Source of the DNA: Patescibacteria group bacterium
GTDB lineage: Bacteria; Patescibacteriota; Saccharimonadia; UBA4664
Assembly: GCA_028288925.1 (NCBI GenBank)
Contig: JAQGHG010000024.1
Coordinates: 1 to 33,486, forward strand
DNA: 33,486 nucleotides
Reading direction: 5' to 3'
The position numbers and the translations under genes are program-made. The stretch's first letter is position 1. Each line of letters starts with the position of its first letter. Shown piece by piece: positions 16,146-25,440 of the stretch. The notes beneath the pieces were generated by a model. It searched no databases. It saw nothing but the letters and a program-made list of their open reading frames with translations, and was not told where the DNA came from.

Positions 16146-17090
16146 TTAATTGATTTGGTTGCGGGCCATGTAGTTGGTGTACCAGGAATAGTTGTGGCCG
16201 AAGAACTTGGCGATGAGCTCGATGCCGAGTTCGGCGGTTTTGGACTGCTCGTCGTGGAGGGGATTGTACTCGACGACGTCGACGCCGACGACGTTGGCGT
16301 GGTGGCCGATGTATTCGGCGATGGTGGCGATTTCGCGGTAGGTGAGGCCTTTGGCGTTGGGCATGCCGGCGCCGGGCGCGTAGAGGCGGTCGATGACGTC
16401 GAGGTCGAGGCTAATCCAGACGTTCGGGACACGGGTGGCGAGGTCGTCGACCATGGCTAGGAGGGGCGCCAGGTTGGACTTGAGCAGGTCGAAGAGGCTG
16501 AAGGTGGCGAGGTCTTCGCGCCCGATGAGGTCGAGCTCGGGCTGGTCCCAGTCGCTGCCGCCGATATGGAGCAGGTTTTGCTTGGCGATTTTGATTTCGG
16601 GGGTGTGGACGTGGGCGAGCTCGGGCGCGCCGAAGCCCATGAGCGATGCCAGGTGCATGCCGTGGATGTTGCCGCTGAGGGTGGTGTCGGCGGTGTTCAT
16701 GTCGCCGTGGGCGTCGAGGTAGATGAGGCCGAGCTCGCCGCCGAGGGCGGTCGAAGCGCCGGAAACGAGGCCGAGGGTCATGGAGTGGTCGCCGCCGAGG
16801 CCGATGACGCGGCGGCCGCCGCGTACGAGCTGCTCGGTGAGCTTGGCGGATTTGTTTGATACGCGAATAATCTCCCCGGCGTAGCGCAGGCGGGGATTGC
16901 CGGGCTCCAGCTGGGCGCGGTCGGCGACGGTGATGGTGCCTTCGTCGCGCACTGCCAGGCCGGCTCCGGCCAGCTTGTCGATAATGCCGGCGTAGCGGAA
17001 GGCATCCGGGCCGATGTCGACGCCGAGGTTTTGGGCGCCGAGGTCGAGCGGCACGCCGATGAGCGAGTAGGGGGTGGAGGGTTTTGTCAT
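16146..17090 (-). CDS. Arginase/agmatinase-family (ureohydrolase), arginase-like
   Basis: GLGGDHSMTLG, YLDAHGDMNT, WISLDLDVID and GMPNAKGLTYREI metal-binding motifs. Confidence 0.92.
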   Translation of the reverse strand: MTKPSTPYSLIGVPLDLGAQNLGVDIGPDAFRYAGIIDKLAGAGLAVRDEGTITVADRAQLEPGNPRLRYAGEIIRVSNKSAKLTEQLVRGGRRVIGLGGDHSMTLGLVSGASTALGGELGLIYLDAHGDMNTADTTLSGNIHGMHLASLMGFGAPELAHVHTPEIKIAKQNLLHIGGSDWDQPELDLIGREDLATFSLFDLLKSNLAPLLAMVDDLATRVPNVWISLDLDVIDRLYAPGAGMPNAKGLTYREIATIAEYIGHHANVVGVDVVEYNPLHDEQSKTAELGIELIAKFFGHNYSWYTNYMARNQIN

Positions 17091-17145
17091 AGGGTTATTT
17101 TACACTGAGTTGTGCGGGACGATGGACTGGTGTAGGCTCGCGATA

Positions 17146-17222
17146 TTTAACCCATATATGGTATAGAGATTTCAAACTGAGCACGCTTGAATTAGGTCTG
17201 CGTATACCATATATGGGTTAAA
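17146..17222. promoter_or_regulatory. Paired-palindrome element, copy 2 (TTTAACCCATATATGGTATA-N37-TATACCATATATGGGTTAAA)
   Basis: Perfect 20-bp inverted arms; CCATATATGG cores at 17152-17161 and 17207-17216, again 55 bp apart. Core 17-bp arms start 58 bp upstream of the arginase start codon. Confidence 0.85.
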
Positions 17223-17260
17223 AATACCTATACGTTCTGATACATGTGCTGTCCGATAAG

Positions 17261-17830
17261 TCAGGCGTGCTTGGTGAAGACCATAAACTCGGTGTGGTTG
17301 GACTGGTCGTTTTGAATATTGGTCTTGAGGATTTTCAGACCGAAGCGCTCGGCGGCTGAGCGAGAGGCAATCACGGCCGTAGAGGGCTTGAGTTTGCCGG
17401 CGGCGAGGTCGCGGGCGGCCAGGGCGGTGTCGGCGTATTCGGCTTGGGGGGTATCGGGCCAAGCGCGGTGAAGGTATTTGTTGCTCTGGACGAGCGCTGG
17501 AAGCTGGGAAACAATTTCGGTGACATCGGCCGGCTTGGTGCCGGGCAATACCATGAGGTTCTGGTGGACGGAGATAGTGATAATTTCGAGGATCTTATAT
17601 GTGTAATCGGCCGAAGCGTAGAGGTTCTCCAGCACAAATCCCGCGTTGGAGTTGCGGATGGGCACAATGCCCAGACCGGCCTTGCCGGAGGCGACCTGGC
17701 CGAACGCGCCATGAGCCGTGCCGACGTAGACGAATTCGGCTTCCTGGTGCGTATTGGCCAAGTATTCGCGGGCGGCTTCCTCGGTGAAAGACCCGGCGAT
17801 GGCGGAAATGGCGATAGTGGTATGGCTCAT
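17261..17830 (-). CDS. pheA: Prephenate dehydratase (catalytic domain only, no ACT domain)
   Basis: MSHTTIAISAIAGSFTEEAAREYLANTHQEAEFVYVGTAHGAFGQVASGKAGLGIVPIRNSNAGFVLEN; ends without the usual C-terminal ACT domain. Confidence 0.8.
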   Translation of the reverse strand: MSHTTIAISAIAGSFTEEAAREYLANTHQEAEFVYVGTAHGAFGQVASGKAGLGIVPIRNSNAGFVLENLYASADYTYKILEIITISVHQNLMVLPGTKPADVTEIVSQLPALVQSNKYLHRAWPDTPQAEYADTALAARDLAAGKLKPSTAVIASRSAAERFGLKILKTNIQNDQSNHTEFMVFTKHA

Positions 17831-17859
17831 AGTTTTAGAAGGTAGCATGGAATGAGTTC

Positions 17860-17890
17860 AAAAAGAAGAAGGAGCAGCCGAAGCTACTCC
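17860..17890 (-). terminator. Intrinsic terminator of the ncRNA
   Basis: Minus strand GGAGTAGC-TTCG-GCTGCTCC-TTCTTCTTTTT; the T:G pair is allowed only as U-G on the minus-strand RNA, which fixes the strand. Confidence 0.85.
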
Positions 17891-18402
17891 GTTTCAGTCG
17901 GGTCCGAGAAGACCTGACCAAGGGGTGGAACGCGAGTCCCGCGGTGGCCGGTGGCCACAGGTGGATCACAGATCCAAGTAAGATGTGCATCTTGAGGCTT
18001 GGCGGAGGGCCAAACAAGGATGACATCCTAGGCAAAGCGGGCGGCTATAAGCTTGGCTGGGAGCCAAAACTTAGCGGGCCGGCTTAGAGGAGACAAAGGT
18101 CTCAACTCTTGCCTGAGGGGCGAGGACTTGTGATGCGATCACGGCGTTTTGACACTCGGTGTCGCAGGCCGTGGTGGCAGTCGGGGCGCGGGCGTTTCAC
18201 GGCGGTGAGGCGGCGGGCAGGCAGGTCAGGAATGGTCCTGAGCCTGGCCTTTTGCCACTTGCTCGTGCTGAACGCGCGGAGGTTGTTTTGAGGCCTAGCC
18301 ACATGTTGTGCTAAGGCGCACGAGCATGGTTAGCTGGCCAAACGCAAACCTTCGGGTGAAGGAGCTTTCGGCGTGGCTGGCGTAACCATGCTACGCGGAA
18401 CA
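17860..18402 (-). ncRNA. Structured non-coding RNA of unassigned family, ~0.54 kb
   Basis: No credible ORF; consensus-like promoter on the minus strand at 18436-18408; many short hairpins (e.g. GTGGCC-ACC-GGCCAC, AAGATG-CA-CATCTT, GAGAC-CTTT-GTCTC, TCAGGA-CCAT-TCCTGA); C(UUCG)G terminator followed by TTCTTCTTTTT. Confidence 0.65.
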
Positions 18403-18407
18403 CTTTT

Positions 18408-18436
18408 AACATACGATTAACAGGTGCTTTTGTCAA
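18408..18436 (-). promoter_or_regulatory. Sigma70-type promoter for the ncRNA
   Basis: Minus strand TTGACA-AAAGCACCTGTTAATCG(17)-TATGTT. Confidence 0.8.
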
Positions 18437-18491
18437 GGGCGGACCCGCCTGAGTATGGCCTGATATGTCAGATATGGGCTACACTAAGCAC

Positions 18492-19838
18492 ATGAAATTT
18501 ACCCAATCTATCTTCAAAGCTTATGACATACGCGGTTTGGTCGGAACCGAGTTAACTCCGGAGCTCGCCGAAGCTGTGGGCCGGGCTCTGGCTGACTTTT
18601 TGCCGACGGAAGGGCCGGTAGCCGTCGGCTATGATATGCGGCCGGATTCTCAGGAACTGGCTGCCCAGGTGAAGGCTGGGCTGACGCGCCAAGGGCGCGA
18701 AGTGGTCGATATCGGCCAGGTGACAAGCGATATGATTTACTTTGCGATCGGGCGCTACAATTTTGCCGGCGGCGCTATGGTGACGGCCAGTCACAATCCG
18801 GGCAAGTATAACGGCATTAAGATTTACCGGGACAAGGTTCGGGCGGTGGGGTTAGATTCGGGCTTGGCCGAGATTCGTGATGCTATTGCTGCGGATAAGT
18901 TCAAAGCGCCGGCGGCCCAGCCGGGCGGGGTGCGGGAGCAAAATATTATAGCCGACTGGGTGGAGCATTGCCTCAAGTTTGTGACCTCGCCGCTCAAGCC
19001 GTACAAGGTGGCGATTGACGCCGGAAATGGCATGGCGGGAGCGATCTTGCCGCGTATTCAGTCGAAGCTGCCGTTTGAAGTAACCGAGCTGTATTATGAG
19101 CTGGACGGAACGTTTCCCAACCACGAAGCCAATCCGATGAAAATGGAAAATCTGGAAGACCTGATAGCGGCGGTCAAGCGCGATCATTTGGACTTCGGCG
19201 TGGCGTTCGACGGCGACGGTGACCGGGCGGCGCTGGTGGACGATCTGGGGCGGCCGGTGAATGGGAGCGATTTGCTCTCGATCGTGGCGCAGCATTATCT
19301 GCGGCTGTATCCCGGGGCCGAGATTGTGCACGAGGTGCGAACGAGCCGGGGGACCCAGGAGTTGATCAAGGAGTGGGGCGGTAAGCCGTTTCGGACCAAA
19401 GCGGGGCGTGTGAGCATCGGTACGGTGATGCGTGAGCGGGAGGCACCTTTCGGCGGCGAGACGACAGGGCATTTGTTTTTCCGGGAGAACTTTTATGCCG
19501 ACTCCGGTCTGATTGGAGCCTTGGTAGCGATAGTCGCCTTGAGCGAAAGCGGCAAAAAACTGTCTGAGCTCGTGGATGAATACCACCGCTACGCTACCGA
19601 TAATGAGGCGAACTTCGAGGTAGCTGACGCGAAGGTGGTCATCGCCCGGCTGAAGGCGGCTTATGCTGACGGCAAAATTGACGAGCTCGATGGGTTGACG
19701 GTGAATTACCCGGATTGGTGGTTCAATTTGCGCATCAGCAATACGGAGCCGGTAGTGCGGCTGAACATCGAGGCTGAGAATGACGCTACTTTGAGCAAGA
19801 AACGAACCGAAGTAGTGAAGCTCATATCCCAGATTTAA
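18492..19838 (+). CDS. Phosphomannomutase/phosphoglucomutase (1)
   Basis: KAYDIRGLVGTEL, MVTASHNPGKYNGIK, VAFDGDGDRAALVD, GETTGHLFFRENFYADSGLIGAL. Confidence 0.92.
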   Translation: MKFTQSIFKAYDIRGLVGTELTPELAEAVGRALADFLPTEGPVAVGYDMRPDSQELAAQVKAGLTRQGREVVDIGQVTSDMIYFAIGRYNFAGGAMVTASHNPGKYNGIKIYRDKVRAVGLDSGLAEIRDAIAADKFKAPAAQPGGVREQNIIADWVEHCLKFVTSPLKPYKVAIDAGNGMAGAILPRIQSKLPFEVTELYYELDGTFPNHEANPMKMENLEDLIAAVKRDHLDFGVAFDGDGDRAALVDDLGRPVNGSDLLSIVAQHYLRLYPGAEIVHEVRTSRGTQELIKEWGGKPFRTKAGRVSIGTVMREREAPFGGETTGHLFFRENFYADSGLIGALVAIVALSESGKKLSELVDEYHRYATDNEANFEVADAKVVIARLKAAYADGKIDELDGLTVNYPDWWFNLRISNTEPVVRLNIEAENDATLSKKRTEVVKLISQI

Positions 19839-19847
19839 GGAGTTTTG

Positions 19848-21296
19848 ATGAAGGTTAACCCTAATATTTTTCGTGGTTATGATTTGCGGGGGCTGGTGGG
19901 CGAGGACTTGAACCCGGAGATAGTTGAGCATTTGGGCAAGGCATACGGTACTTATTTGACCCGGCATGGTATCAAGGAGGCGGTGGTGGGCCGGGATTGT
20001 CGCGAGACGAGTCCGGTATACAGTGAGCGGCTGATAAAGGGTCTGAACCAAGCGGGTGTGGATGTGGTTGATATCGGCATGCTGATGGTCGGGATGTTTT
20101 ATTGGTCGCAGTATTTTTTGAAGCGGGAAGCGGGGGTGTATGTGAGCGCCTCGCATAATCCGCCTGAGTTCAACGGCTTTAAATTCGCCAATGGTTATTC
20201 TGAGACGTTGGTGTCGGATGGGATGCAGACGTTGCGGCGGCTGGTGGAAGAAGAAGACTATGATTTGGCGGAGTCTTCGGCTCCCTCGCGGCGACAGGAC
20301 ATCCAGCAGGATTATTACGACGACGTGCTGAAGCGGGTGCCGATTGGCAAGAGGCTCAAGGTGTTGGTGGATCCGAGCTGCACTACGGCTGGGGCGTTGG
20401 CGCCGGACTTGCTGCGGCAGGCCGGTTGCGAGGTGATAGAGCGAAATACCAATGTGGACCCGACGTTTCCTTTGGGCATTGCCGACCCTACCGAGACTCG
20501 TGTCGTGGAGCGCCTGAGCCGGGAAGTGCTGGAGGCTGGCGCCGATATCGGCTTTACTTACGACGCCGACGGAGACCGGATTGGGATCGTGGACGAGAAA
20601 GGTGGGATTATCTGGAACGATGTGCTGGTGGCGCTGTTCGCCACGGACGTGCTGAAGGATTATCCCGGCGCTACGATTATGTACAACACGCTATGTTCCA
20701 AGGCGGTGGTGGAGACTATTGAGGCCAACGGCGGCAAACCGTTTATGTGGCGAACGGGACACTCGTTCTTGAAGAAGAAAAACCAAGAGGTGAAAGCGGC
20801 GTTTATCGGGGAACTGTCCGGCCATTTCTTCTTTTCGGCGGATTTTCATAACCATGATGACGGATTTTATTCGACGTTGCGGTTGTTGCGGTTTTTGGCG
20901 CGGACTGATCAGAAGCTGAGCGATGCGGTAGCGAAGTTGCCGCATTATATTTCGAGCCCGGAGATTAAGGTGTCGTGCGATGACACCAAAAAAGTAGCTT
21001 TGGTAGAAGGTTTGGAGCCGATTTTGCAGAAGGATTATCCCACGGCTGAAGTGATTAGTGATGAGCGGGCCGGGGATGGTATCCGTCTGGATCTGCCGGA
21101 CGCGATGTTTGTGGTGCGATACTCGCAGAATGGTCCTTACTTGACGATTAAGTTTGAGGCTAAGACCCAGGAACGCTATGAGGAGCTGCGGGTTTACATC
21201 TCGGAGGTGTTGCATCGGTTTGAGCAAGTAGATTGGGAATCGAAGATTAGTACGAATGTAGAGGCACTGGTGCCTCTTGACGCTCAAAAAGCATAA
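19848..21296 (+). CDS. Phosphomannomutase/phosphoglucomutase-like (2)
   Basis: FRGYDLRGLVGEDL, VSASHNPPEFNGFK, FTYDADGDRIGIVDEKG, GELSGHFFFSADFHNHDDGFYSTLRLL; SD TAAGGAG; ATG 19848 preferred over the track's TTG at 19845. Confidence 0.9.
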   Translation: MKVNPNIFRGYDLRGLVGEDLNPEIVEHLGKAYGTYLTRHGIKEAVVGRDCRETSPVYSERLIKGLNQAGVDVVDIGMLMVGMFYWSQYFLKREAGVYVSASHNPPEFNGFKFANGYSETLVSDGMQTLRRLVEEEDYDLAESSAPSRRQDIQQDYYDDVLKRVPIGKRLKVLVDPSCTTAGALAPDLLRQAGCEVIERNTNVDPTFPLGIADPTETRVVERLSREVLEAGADIGFTYDADGDRIGIVDEKGGIIWNDVLVALFATDVLKDYPGATIMYNTLCSKAVVETIEANGGKPFMWRTGHSFLKKKNQEVKAAFIGELSGHFFFSADFHNHDDGFYSTLRLLRFLARTDQKLSDAVAKLPHYISSPEIKVSCDDTKKVALVEGLEPILQKDYPTAEVISDERAGDGIRLDLPDAMFVVRYSQNGPYLTIKFEAKTQERYEELRVYISEVLHRFEQVDWESKISTNVEALVPLDAQKA

Positions 21297-21309
21297 CGCT
21301 ACGCTTGGT

Positions 21310-21336
21310 TTGGCACTCGGTATTCAGGAGTGCTAA
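21310..21336. promoter_or_regulatory. CIRCE element (HrcA operator)
   Basis: TTGGCACTC-N9-GAGTGCTAA, one mismatch to TTAGCACTC-N9-GAGTGCTAA, just upstream of groES. Confidence 0.93.
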
Positions 21337-21380
21337 TATAGAGTTACATTGTTTGAGAGATTAACAACAAGGAGCGAAAC

Positions 21381-21644
21381 ATGGCATTACATCCGCTAGC
21401 AGATCGTATCGTAGCCAAGTCAGTCGAGGCTGAATCCACTAGTCCGGCCGGGATCTTATTGCCTGAGCAGTCCAAGGAGAAGACTCAGGTCGCCAAGGTA
21501 TTGGCCGTCGGCAAGGACGTCAAAGAAGTGAAGGTCGGAGATAATATTATTCACTCGGAGTATGGTCCTAACCGCTTTAAGCAGGGTAGTGAAGAGTTGC
21601 TGATCGTCAAAGAAGAAGACGTTTTGGCCGTCGTGAAAGGTTAA
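21381..21644 (+). CDS. groES: Co-chaperonin GroES
   Basis: LHPLADRIVAKSVEAESTSPAGILLPEQSKEKTQVAKVLAVG...IIHSEYGPNRFKQGSEELLIVKEEDVLAVV. Confidence 0.97.
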   Translation: MALHPLADRIVAKSVEAESTSPAGILLPEQSKEKTQVAKVLAVGKDVKEVKVGDNIIHSEYGPNRFKQGSEELLIVKEEDVLAVVKG

Positions 21645-21653
21645 GGAGAGATT

Positions 21654-23321
<1,668 letters not shown>

Positions 23322-23352
23322 TCCAGCGCAACCCAGCTTAATCGCAAGAAAG

Positions 23353-23375
23353 AGGCCCTGTGGGGCCTTTTTCTT
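23353..23375 (+). terminator. groEL intrinsic terminator
   Basis: AGGCCC-TGTG-GGGCCT followed by TTTTCTTTT. Confidence 0.85.
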
Positions 23376-23413
23376 TTGGGTTTTTGACGAGGTTGGAGGT
23401 TCGGTCCCTGCCG

Positions 23414-23486
23414 AGGTCTGACCTTGAGCGAACGATTGTAACCAAGACTGACTGCTGTTTTCGGTGGCTCGCTCAAGGTCGGACCT
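23414..23486. repeat. Long inverted repeat with nested palindromes
   Basis: AGGTCTGACCTTGAGCGA (23414-23431) and TCGCTCAAGGTCGGACCT (23469-23486): 18-bp arms, one mismatch; each arm contains AGGTC-N-GACCT. Confidence 0.75.
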
Positions 23487-23619
23487 TGCCTGTTTGCTCG
23501 GCAAGGGTTCGAGATTTGGCGCCTAGGTTCTTGTAATTTTCGACTCAATATGGCATGGTGAGGATGTTCACACCTGCATTCAGTGGGTTTTTGACAATCG
23601 ATCGACCTAGGAGGGGCCT

Positions 23620-24072
23620 ATGCTACACAGTGTTCTGCCGTCCACAGATGGCAGGCAGTCCGACCCTGGAGTTCACCAGTTCCGGGTAACTCCGCGTCCC
23701 GAAGCTGTGAATCAGGCCCGCCATATGGTGGCGTCTATTCTGGCGGAATGGGGGGTGGATGAGGCGGCCAAGGACGAGTTTGTCCTCGTCCTCTCCGAGA
23801 TCGTAACCAATGCCGTGGAGCACGTGGAGCACTCAGATACTTGGGTGACTCTGACGGTCATCTGGGCCAACGGTCCCTGCCTCAGGGTCTGTGACGGCAG
23901 CCCCGAGATACCCATTACCCCAGGTGTAGCTCCAGACTGGAGCGCCGAGCACGGCCGGGGCTTGTTCATGGCCAGTGTGCTGGGTACTCTGAGTTGGCAA
24001 CTGCTGCCAGACGGCCGAAAGGCCTGCTGCTGGTACGCGCGCCCTCAGGATGCGGAATCGAGGGCTGCATGA
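23620..24072 (+). CDS. Stand-alone GHKL ATPase (HATPase_c, RsbW/anti-sigma-like)
   Basis: FVLVLSEIVTNAVEHVEH (N box), LRVCDGS (G1-like), EHGRGLFMASVLG (G2); SD AGGAGGGG. Confidence 0.82.
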   Translation: MLHSVLPSTDGRQSDPGVHQFRVTPRPEAVNQARHMVASILAEWGVDEAAKDEFVLVLSEIVTNAVEHVEHSDTWVTLTVIWANGPCLRVCDGSPEIPITPGVAPDWSAEHGRGLFMASVLGTLSWQLLPDGRKACCWYARPQDAESRAA

Positions 24073-24144
24073 GTGGTCGGTATCCGTCGAGTGGTTCTGG
24101 GGGCGTGGCTTGTGCCCGCCTCCAGAACTGTAATCGTTTTTGGT

Positions 24145-24170
24145 AGAGGCAAAGGCCTCTCTTTTGTTTG
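24145..24170 (+). terminator. Intrinsic terminator after the HATPase gene
   Basis: AGAGGC-AAAG-GCCTCT-CTTTTGTTTG. Confidence 0.8.
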
Positions 24171-24205
24171 TTTTGATTTAGGGTTGAAAATGCTAGGCTT
24201 AGGGT

Positions 24206-25030
24206 ATGAAATTGGTCGATGACGAGCTAGCCGAACGGTCGTATATGACGTTGAGTCATGATGTTTTCGCGCGCCGGGCGGAAGATATCTTGAGTATGAT
24301 TGATCGATTGCGGTCCGAATCGAGCTTTCACGAAGCCATTACGCAGGTGGCGCAGAAATATGTGGAAGATGAGCGGCACCCAGAGCTGCAGCGGTTTTCG
24401 GACGTGTTGGCTATGGCCCGGCGGCAGGCTTTGCTGCAGGATCAGCTAGATAACGATCGTGAGCAGCTGCATCATGGGGGCTTGAGCCACGACGAGCTGG
24501 TGTCGACGGGGCACCACTACGAGATGCTGCGGCATGAAGCTTGCGAGTACAATCACAAGCTGCGGGGGCTGATCGAATCGTGCCGGCAGTATTTCGCCCG
24601 CGACGAGTTGACCGGTTGGCTGGTGTCGGCGAGCCAAGGCCGGGCGCAATGGGCGCAGGCCGAGGTGACGGGGGCGATGTCGGAGGTGGCGCTGCACGCG
24701 GCGCTGCAGGGCATGCCGGAGCTGGCTGGTTTGCGTTACGCGACGGTCGAGGAGGATTTGGCCGGGTATGACTTCATGGGCCAATGGCAGGGCAAGTTGC
24801 TGACCATCGACGCCAAAACGGGCTATTACCAGCCCCTGACAGAACGTAAGCATGGGCATTTGCACCTAGAGATTTCGGTGCCGCGACAGGCGGTGAAGGA
24901 CTTCCGGGTAACGCGGCGGGGATTGAGCCTACTGCGACGGGAGGTGCAACAGGCGTTGTACGTGCATGTGGAGGTGGCGGCGCCACGAGAGCAGGGGCAT
25001 TTCCGACCTCATTCGTGGCAGCAAGCCTAG
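24206..25030 (+). CDS. Uncharacterised protein with predicted C-terminal PD-(D/E)XK nuclease-like domain
   Basis: GAMSEVALHAALQ...VEEDLAGYDFMGQWQGKLLTIDAKTGYY: E...GYD...(I)DAK pattern; helical/coiled-coil-like N-terminal half. Confidence 0.6.
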   Translation: MKLVDDELAERSYMTLSHDVFARRAEDILSMIDRLRSESSFHEAITQVAQKYVEDERHPELQRFSDVLAMARRQALLQDQLDNDREQLHHGGLSHDELVSTGHHYEMLRHEACEYNHKLRGLIESCRQYFARDELTGWLVSASQGRAQWAQAEVTGAMSEVALHAALQGMPELAGLRYATVEEDLAGYDFMGQWQGKLLTIDAKTGYYQPLTERKHGHLHLEISVPRQAVKDFRVTRRGLSLLRREVQQALYVHVEVAAPREQGHFRPHSWQQA

Positions 25031-25040
25031 GGGATTGCAA

Positions 25041-25056
25041 CAGATAAGCTTATCTG
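25041..25056. promoter_or_regulatory. Perfect 16-bp palindrome CAGATAAGCTTATCTG
   Basis: Self-complementary sequence 11 bp after the preceding CDS. Confidence 0.5.
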
Positions 25057-25196
25057 GTATTATTTTTGTTAATATTGATCATTTACAAATAAAGTTCGTT
25101 TCCATCGTGGAAAGAAAAGGGCAAACCTTCGGGCGGCGACTCTATTCCTAGCGTAATGCTGAGGAGGGGTGTGCCGATTTTTTGTATCTGGAAGAT

Positions 25197-25248
25197 GGTT
25201 GGGAGCAATCTGGTCTTGAGGTGGTTCAAGGCCAGGTTGGTCCCAACC
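25197..25248 (+). other. ~52-nt hairpin upstream of the 31-aa smORF
   Basis: GGTTGGGA...CTGGTCTTGA-GGTGGT-TCAAGGCCAG...TCCCAACC: nested stems in register. Confidence 0.6.
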
Positions 25249-25269
25249 CGATTTGATCGAGGAGGAAAT

Positions 25270-25365
25270 ATGGCACGGCAGCAGCTGGTGAAGCGGCCCA
25301 AGCCGCCCCGGCAGCCCATCACCCCGGACCTCCGTTCGCCGAGCGGCCGGGTTCTGCCCTACTAG
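25270..25365 (+). CDS. Small basic protein MARQQLVKRPKPPRQPITPDLRSPSGRVLPY
   Basis: Strong SD (GAGGAGGAAAT-ATG); 31 codons in an otherwise non-coding, structured gap. Confidence 0.55.
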   Translation: MARQQLVKRPKPPRQPITPDLRSPSGRVLPY

Positions 25366-25440
25366 AAGTCTCAATCTGATCGTGCGCCAGTAGTGTGGGT
25401 AGGATCAGATAATTCGCCAAGTCCTTGAATTGGAGTTCAA

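Noticed and set aside
17915-17945. T-box-like AGGGGTGGAACGCGAGTCCC on the plus strand
   Set aside because: Lacks the exact AGGGUGGNACCGCG core, has no downstream terminator or adjacent plus-strand amino-acid gene; the region is transcribed on the minus strand by promoter and terminator evidence.
18340-18385. Possible tmRNA tag GCAAACCTTCGGGTGAAGGAGCTTTCGGCGTGGCTGGCGTAA (ANLRVKELSAWLA*) on the plus strand
   Set aside because: No tRNA-like 5' or 3' domain around it and opposite strand to the ncRNA promoter/terminator; the segment is one arm of a hairpin. A minus-strand tag-like reading (KFWLPAKLIAARFA*) was dropped for the same reason.
17860-18402. RNase P or SRP RNA assignment for the ncRNA
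   Set aside because: Could not find GAGGAAAGUCC, ACAGAA or the SRP GGUCAGG...GGAAGCAGCC core on the minus strand. A divergent form is not excluded, so it was left unassigned.
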